Source: Jejuia pallidilutea (GTDB lineage: Bacteria > Bacteroidota > Bacteroidia > Flavobacteriales > Flavobacteriaceae). Taken from it: DNA of 64,000 nucleotides. Under the pieces are notes generated by a model that was not told the DNA's origin, ran no database searches, and saw only the letters and a list, made by a program, of their open reading frames with translations. The DNA lies in contig NZ_PVEO01000006.1 in the NCBI RefSeq assembly GCF_002973595.1, forward strand, positions 1-64,000, given 5' to 3'. A program made the position numbers and the translations under genes. The stretch's first letter is position 1, and each line of letters starts with the position of its first letter. Below are positions 8,026-17,151 of this stretch, piece by piece.

Positions 8026-9936
8026 TTAGAGGCGCTTGTAAATATTGTGGTACCACTTTTGAAAACAATAGAATGTCCACACTTTAAACGTATTATCTTC
8101 TTTTCCTGAAATATGATTTTTAACTAAATTGATAATATTATCTACATGGAAAATGTTTTGATCTATTAATTCGTTTTCAGTAATGTAGCTTTCTAATTCA
8201 GCCCTAAGGCTAGATTTTAACCAATCGCCAACAGGAGCACCAAAACCACTTTTGCTTTTGTCTAGAAAATCTTTAGGAAACTGATCTCTAAATGCTTCCT
8301 TGAGAATATATTTCTTGTTCCAGCCCTTCATTAAAAAATCTTCTGGTAACGTATTGGTATAATTCCAAACCTTTTTATTTAGAAAAGGTGCCCTACATTC
8401 CAAGGAATTTAGCATACTGGTTCTATCTACTTTAACAAGCATGTCGCCTTCAAGACTGGTAACTTTATCAATTAACCTAAAATCGGTTAAGGTTTTAGGG
8501 TGGGTTATACCTGTATCCTTTTTGTAAACATCGAATAAATCATCATTCAAATATTTAGGCAAAAGAAATGCGCCAAGGGTATTTTTTTGAAAGCCCAAGG
8601 ACAAAATATCCCAATAATAATCACCACCGTTATAATCAATAGAATTTAGTAATCTTTTAATTTTAAATCTTTTACCTCTTTTATCGCTAGATGTTTTTAA
8701 TAGAGGAGAAGTAACATTTTTTACAAAACCGTGAAACCCTTTGGGCACTACATTAGTATATTTTGTATTTAATTTGCCAATATAGTATTTGTTGTACCCT
8801 CCAAAAACTTCGTCACCACCATCACCTGTTAATGCAACTTTAACATGATTCTTGGTTCTGTTTGAAACTAAATAGGTTGGGAGTGAAGAGGAATCAGAAA
8901 AGGGCTCATCAAAATTTAATAATATCTTATTTACATCCTCTGCAAGATCTTTTTCGTTAATGATAAATTCGTGGTGATTACTGTTGATGAGTTTTGCTAC
9001 AACTCTAGATTTATCACTTTCATCATAAGATTTTTTTTCAAAACCTATTGAAAACGTATCTATAGGCGTGGAAGAAAATTGCGATAAACATAGGGAAACT
9101 ACCGAGGAATCTACACCTCCAGAAAGAAAGGTGCCAATAGGGACATCAGACACAGCTCTACTGGTAACACTTTCATACATTAAATCTCTTACGTTTTTTT
9201 TAGCTTCATCAAACGAAACATCAATTTTTGGTGTGGCATTATTGGTTTCTTTTTCTATTTGATGGATTGAAAAGGTGTTGTTCTCTACATCATATGCTAT
9301 GTAGTGATTTTGTTTAAGCTTGTGTATGTTTTCATAGATAGTATATGGTGCGGGAATGTAAGTAAGCCTAAAGTATAAATTTAAGCCCTTACTATTTAGT
9401 TGTGGTTTTTTATCTATTACATTAATTACGGACTTAAGCTCTGAAGCCCAAATAAATTGAGTGTCGCTCTTGTAATAATACAATGGTTTTTCACCAAAAA
9501 AGTCTCTAGCTATGTATACTTTGTTTTTGTTTTTATCGTAGATGCTAAAACCAAACATACCATCAAGCTCTTTAAATGCGTCTACCCCAAATTTTTCGTA
9601 GAGTTTTAAAATAACTTCGGTATCACTGGTGGTGTTAAACGTTACCCCTAGTTTTTTTAGTTTTTCTTTTAGCTCACGATAATTATATATTTCACCATTA
9701 AAAACAATAACGATGCTTTTATCATCAGAAAAAATGGGTTGTTTACCAGAACTTAAATCGATAATAGAGAGTCTTCTCATAGCCATACCCAAGGTTGAGG
9801 ATGCTGTATTCTCGCAAAAAAAGCCATCTTCATCTGGCCCTCGGTGAAAGATTAAATCATTCATTTTTGAGAGAAGCCCTTTTACCTTTTGTTCGTTTTG
9901 GTTATGTAATGCTATATAGCCGTTAATTCCGCACAT
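8026..9936 (-). CDS. asnB: Glutamine-dependent asparagine synthase-like amidotransferase
   Basis: A 636-residue protein with an N-terminal class II glutaminase (nucleophile Cys2 in MCGINGY; RRLSIIDL at 54-61; FNGEIYNY at 79-86) and a C-terminal synthetase domain with the ATP pyrophosphatase loop SGGVDSS (272-278) and GDGGDEVFGGY. It releases ammonia from glutamine and uses ATP to amidate a carboxylate. In O-antigen loci, members such as WbpS are thought to amidate uronic acids. UDP-uronic acid genes at 23.6-27.3 kb make that likely here. A second, distinct copy lies at 12134-13972. The gene overlaps the neighbouring glycosyltransferase gene by 14 nt. Confidence 0.9.
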   Translation of the reverse strand: MCGINGYIALHNQNEQKVKGLLSKMNDLIFHRGPDEDGFFCENTASSTLGMAMRRLSIIDLSSGKQPIFSDDKSIVIVFNGEIYNYRELKEKLKKLGVTFNTTSDTEVILKLYEKFGVDAFKELDGMFGFSIYDKNKNKVYIARDFFGEKPLYYYKSDTQFIWASELKSVINVIDKKPQLNSKGLNLYFRLTYIPAPYTIYENIHKLKQNHYIAYDVENNTFSIHQIEKETNNATPKIDVSFDEAKKNVRDLMYESVTSRAVSDVPIGTFLSGGVDSSVVSLCLSQFSSTPIDTFSIGFEKKSYDESDKSRVVAKLINSNHHEFIINEKDLAEDVNKILLNFDEPFSDSSSLPTYLVSNRTKNHVKVALTGDGGDEVFGGYNKYYIGKLNTKYTNVVPKGFHGFVKNVTSPLLKTSSDKRGKRFKIKRLLNSIDYNGGDYYWDILSLGFQKNTLGAFLLPKYLNDDLFDVYKKDTGITHPKTLTDFRLIDKVTSLEGDMLVKVDRTSMLNSLECRAPFLNKKVWNYTNTLPEDFLMKGWNKKYILKEAFRDQFPKDFLDKSKSGFGAPVGDWLKSSLRAELESYITENELIDQNIFHVDNIINLVKNHISGKEDNTFKVWTFYCFQKWYHNIYKRL

Positions 9937-11086
9937 TGTTGTTTTCGTTTAAATAGAAGTTTTGTAGGTTTTTTGCATTTTCATGAATATCATATCCGCC
10001 TTCTTTTATATTATTAAGCGTATTTTTTCTATCGTAGTCCAGATTGCTAATTACGATATTTGCCCACTCCGTTTCTGGTGTGTCAAGATTTACATAGGTA
10101 ACAAGGCCGGTTATGTTTACTTCTTTGGTAACCGTACTTGAGGTAACTATTTTTAAACCAGATGCTTGGGCTTCTACAACTGTTACAGGAAGACCTTCGT
10201 AAAGCGATGGAAATAAAAACAAGTCGAAACCTTGTAATAATTCGGGTATATTGTCTCTAAGCCCTAAAAAATGCACCTGTTTTTCTATTCCTAAATTGGC
10301 AACTTCCTTTTCTATTTTTGGTTTTAGGTTACCATCGCCAATTAAAACTAGTACACAGTTATTATCTTGTTTATAAACCTCATAAAAAATCTTAAGTAAG
10401 AAAAAATGATTTTTTTGTTCGTTAAAACGACCAACATGCCCAATAACTTTTTTACCATTTAAATTAAGCTCTTGCTTAATCTTTTTTGCTTTTTCTGGGT
10501 TGTAAGTAAACACAGAAGCATTTATGGCATTATTAATAACAGTAACGCTTTGTTTGTTTTTTTCTCCATAAAGCCAATCTCCAGCTTTTTGACCACATGC
10601 AAAGTAATGGGTGGCAACTTTTTTAACCCTTTGTCTTATAAGCGACTGTATGGTGTCTTTTAATGTTGCTTTTATATCGGTATTCTTCTTAAATATCTTT
10701 TGTAATACTGTAGCCTCAACGGCAAGATGGCTGTGGGCAATTCTAATTGGTATATTTTTGTTTTTAGCAATTCCTAATATAATGCTACTTAAAGCATTTA
10801 AATGAGAATGAACAATAGTATATTCTGGGTGTTCATTAAAAAAAACGTTTAGCCGCTTCTTATACTTAACATAGTTTTGTGGTGCTATTGCAGGCATTCT
10901 ATAAATTTTACCACCAAGAGACTCTATTTCATCATCAAAAAAACCACGTTCTTCCCTATGTAATAAAAAATCAAATTGAATTTTAGTTCTGTCTACATGC
11001 CTATAATAATTCATTATCATAGTTTCTGCACCGCCAAGATTCATAATTGTTAAAACCTGTAAAATTCTAGTAGGTTGTTGCTCCAT
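9923..11086 (-). CDS. Glycosyltransferase family 4 (EpsF-like)
   Basis: A 387-residue GT-B enzyme. The N-terminal acceptor domain starts ILQVLTIMNLGGAETMIM, characteristic of EpsF-type capsule and exopolysaccharide transferases, and has FDFLLHREERGFFDDEI. The donor domain has GHVGRFNEQKNHFFLL and the E-x7-E signature in EGLPVTVVEAQASG. No membrane segment is visible, so it acts on the cytoplasmic face of the membrane on a lipid-linked acceptor. Its 3' end overlaps the asnB start by 14 nt and its start lies 2 nt from the stop of the preceding GT4 gene, so the three genes form one tightly packed transcript. Confidence 0.85.
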   Translation of the reverse strand: MEQQPTRILQVLTIMNLGGAETMIMNYYRHVDRTKIQFDFLLHREERGFFDDEIESLGGKIYRMPAIAPQNYVKYKKRLNVFFNEHPEYTIVHSHLNALSSIILGIAKNKNIPIRIAHSHLAVEATVLQKIFKKNTDIKATLKDTIQSLIRQRVKKVATHYFACGQKAGDWLYGEKNKQSVTVINNAINASVFTYNPEKAKKIKQELNLNGKKVIGHVGRFNEQKNHFFLLKIFYEVYKQDNNCVLVLIGDGNLKPKIEKEVANLGIEKQVHFLGLRDNIPELLQGFDLFLFPSLYEGLPVTVVEAQASGLKIVTSSTVTKEVNITGLVTYVNLDTPETEWANIVISNLDYDRKNTLNNIKEGGYDIHENAKNLQNFYLNENNNVRN

Positions 11087-11088
11087 AA

Positions 11089-12147
11089 TTAAGTAAATAG
11101 TGCTTCGTATTGTTTAATAATGGTTTCTTCGTTAAATTTTGTGGCAACAGATGCTCTTATATCTTTAGGTTTCAAAGATAATCTATTGTTTAAATAGTGA
11201 AGATATTCTTCTTCGTTTTCCACTAAATATCCGTTAACTTGATGCTGTAGTATTTCTTTAGTCCCTCCGGGTACGTTAAATGCTAAAACAGGTGTGCCTA
11301 CAAAGCAACTTTCTAAAACTGTATTTGGAAAACCTTCAACATAGGACCCTTGAAGGAAGAGGTCGCTTTCAGAAATATACTTTGAGACGTCTTTAGTAAA
11401 TGGTATTTGTGTTATACTATCCCTTAAGTTATAGCGTTCTATAGCGTCATTAATTTTTTCTTTATAAGGGCCATCACCAATTATAGTGTAATGAAAATTA
11501 AAATTTAGCTTAGCAAGTAGTTTTAAAACTCTTAGTTGCCCTTTTTCTTTGCTCAACCTGCCCACAGTAATAAACTTAACAACACCATCATTATTTTTAG
11601 TGCTGTTTTTTAAAGCAATAGACTGTGTTATGGGGTTGTTTATTATTGTAATTTTATGTTCTGGAATGTTAAACATATCTATAAAATCTTTTGCCATATC
11701 TTTGGATTGACACACTACCATATCAATCTGTTTGTAGGCTTTAAGGGCTAAAGTTGAATACATACTTTTATGTTCAGATTGATTGTGTATTTTACTCATT
11801 TGCGATACCACACTTGCTTCTCTTATAATAAATGTTGTTTTCTTAAAAACCGGTGCCATTAGCCCCATTACGGTATTTAAATGCCCTATGGAACTTAGCA
11901 CATAATCTGGCTTATTTTTTAGTAAAAAAAAGAAAATACTGGGAACTGCTGTAAACACTCTGCTTTTTTCTAGGAATTTTACACGTATGCCTTTAATTGC
12001 ATAGGCAGCATCTTTTTTGTAACCAGTAACTAGTAGGGTACTCTCAAATTTAGCATTGTTTATGTTTTGAGCAACAAAAGACATAACACGTTCTGCGCCA
12101 CCAGCCGTTAGCGTAGGTAATACAAAGAGTACTTTAGTTTTTTTCAT
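11089..12147 (-). CDS. Glycosyltransferase family 4
   Basis: GT-B enzyme of 352 residues from the ATG at 12147. The open frame reaches 12198, and an ATG at 12153 two codons earlier is equally possible, but the family start KKTKVLFVLPTLTAGGAERV supports this region. The start overlaps the end of the upstream asnB by about 14 nt. The donor domain shows FITVGRLSKEKGQLRVL and the E-x7-E motif in EGFPNTVLESCFVG. The N-terminal LTAGGAERV loop is typical of GT4 enzymes that extend undecaprenyl-linked glycans. It probably adds a sugar of the repeat unit, and its specificity cannot be told from sequence. Confidence 0.85.
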   Translation of the reverse strand: MKKTKVLFVLPTLTAGGAERVMSFVAQNINNAKFESTLLVTGYKKDAAYAIKGIRVKFLEKSRVFTAVPSIFFFLLKNKPDYVLSSIGHLNTVMGLMAPVFKKTTFIIREASVVSQMSKIHNQSEHKSMYSTLALKAYKQIDMVVCQSKDMAKDFIDMFNIPEHKITIINNPITQSIALKNSTKNNDGVVKFITVGRLSKEKGQLRVLKLLAKLNFNFHYTIIGDGPYKEKINDAIERYNLRDSITQIPFTKDVSKYISESDLFLQGSYVEGFPNTVLESCFVGTPVLAFNVPGGTKEILQHQVNGYLVENEEEYLHYLNNRLSLKPKDIRASVATKFNEETIIKQYEALFT

Positions 12148-13972
12148 ATTCATTTTTTGGGTAAAAACCAAACTCTTCATACCATTTTCGCAAAACATAT
12201 AATTTCCAAACGTTAGTTTTAAAATCAGCTTTACCTGTCATATGATCACTTAAGCGCTGCTTAAATTTTTTAATATCTAAATTTGGTACAAAATTTAAAA
12301 AGTCATCATCTAAATTTAACATTATTTCTTCTTTTAGTTCATTTCTCATCCATTTGCCTAGTGGAATACTAAACCCTTTTTTGGGTTGATCAAAAACTTC
12401 TTCTGGTATGTACTCACTCAAAATATCTCTTAGTATTTTTTTTCTAACACCATTCCTAAACCTATAATTAACGGGTAAAGTTCTTGCTTTTTCTACTACT
12501 CTGTAGTCTAAAAATGGACTTCTAACCTCAACAGAATAAGCCATACTTGCTCTATCAACTTTAACATTACTATCATTTTCAAGCCATAATTTTATATTTA
12601 AATCTGCTGCCCGTTGTAAAAAATGCGTAGCAGTTTTCTTAAAATTAGTATAATGTTTAAGCCATTCAGTAAATCTATTTTTTTGGAAGCTATCGTATCC
12701 TGTAAAATGGCCTATGATGTATTGATTAATATCTTTTGTAACAAATAATTTTTCAGGTATAGCTTTTTGGGTCAATATTCTAATCAATGACAGGCCTTTA
12801 ATCTTTATTATGAGTTTTCTTAAAGATATAGGCAATAGAAAAATTATTTTATTTTTTTTCAAAAAGGAGAAGTAGTTATAACCCAAGAAACTTTCGTCAC
12901 CCCCATCACCAGAAAGCGCTACAGTTACATGTTGTTTGGTTACAGAGTTTAACAATAACGATGGTAAACCTGAACTGTCTGCAAAGGGTTCGTCATAAAC
13001 TTCAATGTATTTAGGTATCATATTTAATACATCTTCAATTTTACACATAATTGTGGTGTGGTTTGTTTTTAAAAACCCTGCATATTGCTCTGCTACTTTG
13101 CTTTCGTCATACTTAGGATCTTCAAAGCCAATTGAGAAAGTATTTATTTTGTTTTTGGATATTTCTGCAGCAATTCCAGATACTAACGCCGAATCAATAC
13201 CTCCTGACAAAAAGGATCCAATAGGTACATCTGATCTTAATCTTATTTTTACCGCATCTCTTAATAGGTCGTGGACTTGCTGTTTAGCTTCTTCATAAGA
13301 GGCTTTAGTTAATTTAACTTCTTTTAGGTCCCAAAATGCATGTGTAGTTAATTGATTTTTATTCAAATCAATCACCATGTAATTTCCTGGTGGAAGTTTG
13401 TAAACATGTTCTATGGCAGAGTATGGGCTAGGGATATAACCTGTGTCTAGATATATACTTATTGCTTTGTTATTTACAGTGCTTTTTTCATTAATTAACG
13501 GTCTTAATTGGCTGCAAATTTCAAATTTACCATCATTCCAATAATAATAAAATGGTTTTACACCCAATCTATCTCTTGAAGAAAAAATGGTGTTTTTTTC
13601 TTTGTCGTATATAGAGAAGGCAAACATACCATTCGTTTTGTCTAAAACATATTTGCCCCATTCATAATATCCTTTTAGTAATACTTCAGTGTCGCTTTCG
13701 GTCTCAAATTCATAACCCAGATTTACCAGTTCATCTTTTATATCTTCATAGTTATATATTTCTCCATTGTACGTAAGGGATAAGTTTTTATAGATCATAG
13801 GTTGATTCGATCTAATATTTAAATCAAGAATGGAAAGTCTTAAATGCCCTAAAGTAATATTATTAATTTTAGTTACTCCAATATTATCAGGACCTCTAAA
13901 ATTAATTTCTCTTAATTTCTTTTTAATTCTATCTTCTTTATAATCTATATTGGTTATATATATGCCACACAT
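12134..13972 (-). CDS. asnB: Second asparagine synthase-like amidotransferase
   Basis: A 612-residue glutamine-dependent amidotransferase with the same two-domain layout as the paralogue at 8026-9936: nucleophile Cys2 (MCGIYIT), NFRGPDNIG (24-32), LRLSILDL (44-51), YNGEIYNY (68-75), and synthetase loop SGGIDSA (256-262) with SGDGGDESFLGYN. The two differ throughout, so this is an old paralogue or a separate acquisition, not a recent duplicate. It likely amidates a carboxyl group on a different sugar or intermediate. Asparagine biosynthesis is less likely given its place between the polymerase-like gene (8-nt gap) and a GT4 gene. Confidence 0.88.
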   Translation of the reverse strand: MCGIYITNIDYKEDRIKKKLREINFRGPDNIGVTKINNITLGHLRLSILDLNIRSNQPMIYKNLSLTYNGEIYNYEDIKDELVNLGYEFETESDTEVLLKGYYEWGKYVLDKTNGMFAFSIYDKEKNTIFSSRDRLGVKPFYYYWNDGKFEICSQLRPLINEKSTVNNKAISIYLDTGYIPSPYSAIEHVYKLPPGNYMVIDLNKNQLTTHAFWDLKEVKLTKASYEEAKQQVHDLLRDAVKIRLRSDVPIGSFLSGGIDSALVSGIAAEISKNKINTFSIGFEDPKYDESKVAEQYAGFLKTNHTTIMCKIEDVLNMIPKYIEVYDEPFADSSGLPSLLLNSVTKQHVTVALSGDGGDESFLGYNYFSFLKKNKIIFLLPISLRKLIIKIKGLSLIRILTQKAIPEKLFVTKDINQYIIGHFTGYDSFQKNRFTEWLKHYTNFKKTATHFLQRAADLNIKLWLENDSNVKVDRASMAYSVEVRSPFLDYRVVEKARTLPVNYRFRNGVRKKILRDILSEYIPEEVFDQPKKGFSIPLGKWMRNELKEEIMLNLDDDFLNFVPNLDIKKFKQRLSDHMTGKADFKTNVWKLYVLRKWYEEFGFYPKNEYEKN

Positions 13973-13980
13973 AAGTTTTT

Positions 13981-15111
13981 TTAGGTTAATTGAGTTGTTA
14001 AGGTTACTTCTTCAGTTTTGAAATTATCTTTTAGTGCTTTAATTTGATATTGTATCCACATGGCTGTTATAGGAAAAACATGATGATAAAAGAAGCCATG
14101 ATCTGCCATTAGGACAGCTACCAATCCAATGGTCATCATAAATAAATGCGGAGCTTTATCAAAATACCTATAAGAATAAATTAATAAATAAATAAAATAA
14201 AATGTGAAAATTAAAAATGCTATTATCCCTGCTTCACCCATTACCATTAAAAAAGAATTATGAACGCCAACACCAGCACTAGCAATATGACCACCTTGAA
14301 AGAAATGATACCCATTTCCAAAAAAAGGTTTGTCATAAATTTTATCATAATATAGGCTCCAAGTATCTGCCCTAGAATCTTGAGTTAATCCTTTTGCCGC
14401 AGTTTTGTCATTGTTTATTAGTGCTTCAAATTCATTTATTCTTTTTGTGTTTAGCTGTAACACTTCCTTCGTAGAAAAAATGAATATAACCACGGCTATC
14501 CCGTAAATAAATATCTTCACATTTTTTATACTAATCTTAACTGATAGTAAATTTAAAAGTACCCATAATACTACAAATGTCCTAGAAAAGGTCATTAAGC
14601 CACCAACACTAGAAACTAGTGTTTTACTAGTCTTTATCAAACCTTTCTGATAATAAAAAGTTAGAGCAAAAGATATTATTGCTATAAAACCAGCAGAGTT
14701 TGGGTTAAAATAAAAGCCGCTATACCTGCCATAGTCATTAGCAAAAAGTATAGGATGTAAAATGACGGTAAGAGATCCGATGGCAAAAAAATATGAAAAC
14801 TCCCTTACTGAAGTGTTCTTCACTAGTTCATATCCCGTGATTACTATAATAAAAAATTTAATCGCTAAAAATGCAAACTCTTTAAGTGGCCACTGACTTT
14901 GAAAACTAGAAATCAAGTAATAGGAAACTGCAATTAATAGCATTGGTTTATTTAGTGCTCCTCTTTCTCTTAAAAATAAATAATAAATTATGAGCAATAA
15001 GAAGACAGCATAACTTGATATTGTACCCATGGCAGAACCTAAATTTCTAACGATTACTTCAGGAATGTTCAATACGATTAGTGCTAATATGATATATTTT
15101 AAAATTTTCAT
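13981..15111 (-). CDS. O-antigen polymerase/ligase-like membrane protein
   Basis: A 376-residue inner-membrane protein with about ten hydrophobic helices, including clusters near residues 5-50, 70-110, 125-150 and 290-345. It matches the Wzy_C/O-antigen ligase family: the periplasmic loop contains DSRADTWSLYYDKIYDKP, then FGNGYHFFQGG, and GVHNSFLMVMGEAGI, where the His-Asn and following Leu form the family signature. In this locus, which also has Wzx and Wzc, it is probably the Wzy polymerase that joins repeat units on the periplasmic side. A WaaL-type ligase cannot be excluded, since the two families look alike. Its stop is 8 nt from the asnB start. Confidence 0.75.
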   Translation of the reverse strand: MKILKYIILALIVLNIPEVIVRNLGSAMGTISSYAVFLLLIIYYLFLRERGALNKPMLLIAVSYYLISSFQSQWPLKEFAFLAIKFFIIVITGYELVKNTSVREFSYFFAIGSLTVILHPILFANDYGRYSGFYFNPNSAGFIAIISFALTFYYQKGLIKTSKTLVSSVGGLMTFSRTFVVLWVLLNLLSVKISIKNVKIFIYGIAVVIFIFSTKEVLQLNTKRINEFEALINNDKTAAKGLTQDSRADTWSLYYDKIYDKPFFGNGYHFFQGGHIASAGVGVHNSFLMVMGEAGIIAFLIFTFYFIYLLIYSYRYFDKAPHLFMMTIGLVAVLMADHGFFYHHVFPITAMWIQYQIKALKDNFKTEEVTLTTQLT

Positions 15112-15115
15112 ATCA

Positions 15116-16204
15116 TCAAATTAAATCTTTTATTAAGAATTCCCATTTTTTGCTCACCTCGTCTACATGGTACTGTTTAGATTTTTCTTTAGCATATTTT
15201 GAAAAGTTATACCTTAATTTTTCATCGTTAATTAATAAATTTAATTTTTTGTGTAATAGGTCGAAGTCATCAACAGGTACTAAGTATCCATTTCTACCTT
15301 CATCAATCAATTCAGAAGGGCCTGATGGACAATTTGTTGAAACACATGGTAAACCAAAATATAAAGCTTCAATTAACGCATTGGGAAAACCTTCTGATTT
15401 AGACGTAAAAGCAAATATTTTAGCTCTATTATAATAATAATCAGGATTGTTTATTCTACCAGTAAATATTACTCTATCATATATATTTAGCTTTTTAGCT
15501 AAGGCTTCATATTCGGTTCGTTTATTACCATCCCCAACTAAAACAAGTTTCCAATCGGTTAAGTTCAATTTAGAAAAAGCCTTGAGTAGGGTGTCTTGAG
15601 ATTTATTTTCGTCTAATCTAGCAACGTATAAAATGATGTTTTCTTTTTTCACGTAAGAGTCTCTTTTTTCCGTTAAATCCTTGGAGAGAGGATTTGGTAA
15701 AACCTTTAATTTGTCTTTTTTTATAAATGCGTAAAACTGTTTACTTAGTTGAGTTTGTACTACTAAGTAATTACATAACGGATATGTTAAATACCTAATT
15801 GTTTTCCAAAACCAATTTAATTGGTTTACATATGGATTAGATCTATCACTTATAATACAAGGTATTTTGTTAGACTTAGCGCTTAGTACAGTTAGTATAT
15901 TGCTAGTGGTTGTAAATCCAATTAAACAATCAATTTTGTTGTTTTTTGTATAGGATGAAATTACGTTATAGGTTTTGTAATTATTTTTAAATGCTTGATA
16001 AAGGTTTGTACTTTTTAGTAAGTACTCTGAACAATTATGAATAATTATTCTTTCATCCACATTGTATAATATATTACTTTCTTTATATAAAAGTATTAAA
16101 TGTATATTGTATTTACATATTAGTTTGTTAGCTAAAGAAACCACAACGCGTTCTGCTCCCCCCGGACCCAAACTAGGAATTACAAAACCTATTTTTTTTT
16201 TCAT
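15116..16204 (-). CDS. Glycosyltransferase family 4
   Basis: A 362-residue GT-B enzyme that starts KKKIGFVIPSLGPGGAERV, the family's N-terminal loop. IISDRSNPYVNQLNWFWK in the middle of the acceptor domain resembles the GT4 enzymes of the PglJ/PglH type. The donor half has LYVARLDENKSQDTLL and the E-x7-E motif in EGFPNALIEALYFG, then CPSGPSELIDEGRNGYLV. It lies 4 nt after its upstream GT2 neighbour and 4 nt before the polymerase-like gene. The sugar and linkage are unknown. Confidence 0.87.
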   Translation of the reverse strand: MKKKIGFVIPSLGPGGAERVVVSLANKLICKYNIHLILLYKESNILYNVDERIIIHNCSEYLLKSTNLYQAFKNNYKTYNVISSYTKNNKIDCLIGFTTTSNILTVLSAKSNKIPCIISDRSNPYVNQLNWFWKTIRYLTYPLCNYLVVQTQLSKQFYAFIKKDKLKVLPNPLSKDLTEKRDSYVKKENIILYVARLDENKSQDTLLKAFSKLNLTDWKLVLVGDGNKRTEYEALAKKLNIYDRVIFTGRINNPDYYYNRAKIFAFTSKSEGFPNALIEALYFGLPCVSTNCPSGPSELIDEGRNGYLVPVDDFDLLHKKLNLLINDEKLRYNFSKYAKEKSKQYHVDEVSKKWEFLIKDLI

Positions 16205-16208
16205 CTCT

Positions 16209-17147
16209 TTAGTTTTGATAAATTTTTAATATTAATTGAAATAATTTAACAGGTAAAATCTTTGCAAGTCTTAATTGTAAATATTTATTTGCTAAATGAT
16301 AATTCTTTTCTATAATAGATTTTAATTTTTTTCTATGTCTGTAATCATCGTCTAAATTATTGTTGATATTTAATAACTTATAGTTATACAATACGATTTC
16401 TAATAAAAAATCTAAGGCTATTTGTTTTAGTTCTTCATCTTTTTCTTGATTTCTTACCATATCTTCAAGATGCAGTGCAGCATCTACAGTATCTAAAGTT
16501 TTTAGTCTATAACCACCACGTGTTATACTTACTCCACCTATAAAATAGTTATACAAAGGAGCACTTGTATAGGCTATTTTATTTATGTTTTTAAAAACGT
16601 CTAGAGTAAAATAAACATCTTCAGAATTTTTCCCTTCAACAAAAGTTATATCTTCAATAATTTTCTTTTTATAAAGCCTTCTCCAAACGGAGAATTGTTG
16701 ATTAGTAATAATTCGTTTTAAGGCACTTAACCGGTCTTCAATATTTAATTTGCCATGGCGATTTATATTGTCTTCAACGTCTAAGGATTTTAAAATACCA
16801 CATTCCACAACATCAATATTTTCGTTTTGGATTAAATTCATCATTCTTTCAAACATATCGTATTCAATCCAGTCGTCACTATCAACAAAACCTACAAATT
16901 CTCCAGTTGCTCTTTTTAATCCAGAGTTTCTCGCTCCACTTAAGCCTTTATTCTTTTGGTGAATTACTAAAATCCTATCATCCTTTGAAGCATAATCATC
17001 ACATATCTCGCCTGAATTATCAGTTGCACCATCGTTTATTAGTATAATTTCTAAATTAGTATAGGTTTGATTAAGAATAGAATGCATACACCTGTGCAAA
17101 TATTGTTCGACGTTGTAAACGGGTATAATGATGCTGATTTTTTGCAT
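16209..17147 (-). CDS. Glycosyltransferase family 2
   Basis: A 312-residue inverting GT-A enzyme. The start ISIIIPVYNVEQYLHRCMHS and ILINDGATDNSGEICDDYA are the nucleotide-binding region. GFVDSDDWIEYDMF contains the D-x-D type metal site at about residues 93-97. The C-terminal third, with the conserved Trp in FSVWRRLYKK and EDVYFTLDVF, is the EpsJ-like form common in capsule clusters. It lies 4 nt after wzx. It probably adds one sugar to the lipid-linked repeat unit at the cytoplasmic membrane face. Confidence 0.87.
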   Translation of the reverse strand: MQKISIIIPVYNVEQYLHRCMHSILNQTYTNLEIILINDGATDNSGEICDDYASKDDRILVIHQKNKGLSGARNSGLKRATGEFVGFVDSDDWIEYDMFERMMNLIQNENIDVVECGILKSLDVEDNINRHGKLNIEDRLSALKRIITNQQFSVWRRLYKKKIIEDITFVEGKNSEDVYFTLDVFKNINKIAYTSAPLYNYFIGGVSITRGGYRLKTLDTVDAALHLEDMVRNQEKDEELKQIALDFLLEIVLYNYKLLNINNNLDDDYRHRKKLKSIIEKNYHLANKYLQLRLAKILPVKLFQLILKIYQN

Positions 17148-17151
17148 TTTA

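Noticed and set aside
8024-8080. Upstream extension of the GT4 gene to 8080
   Set aside because: The extra 19 residues lie inside the asnB coding end and do not match the family. The ATG at 8023 gives the normal N terminus.
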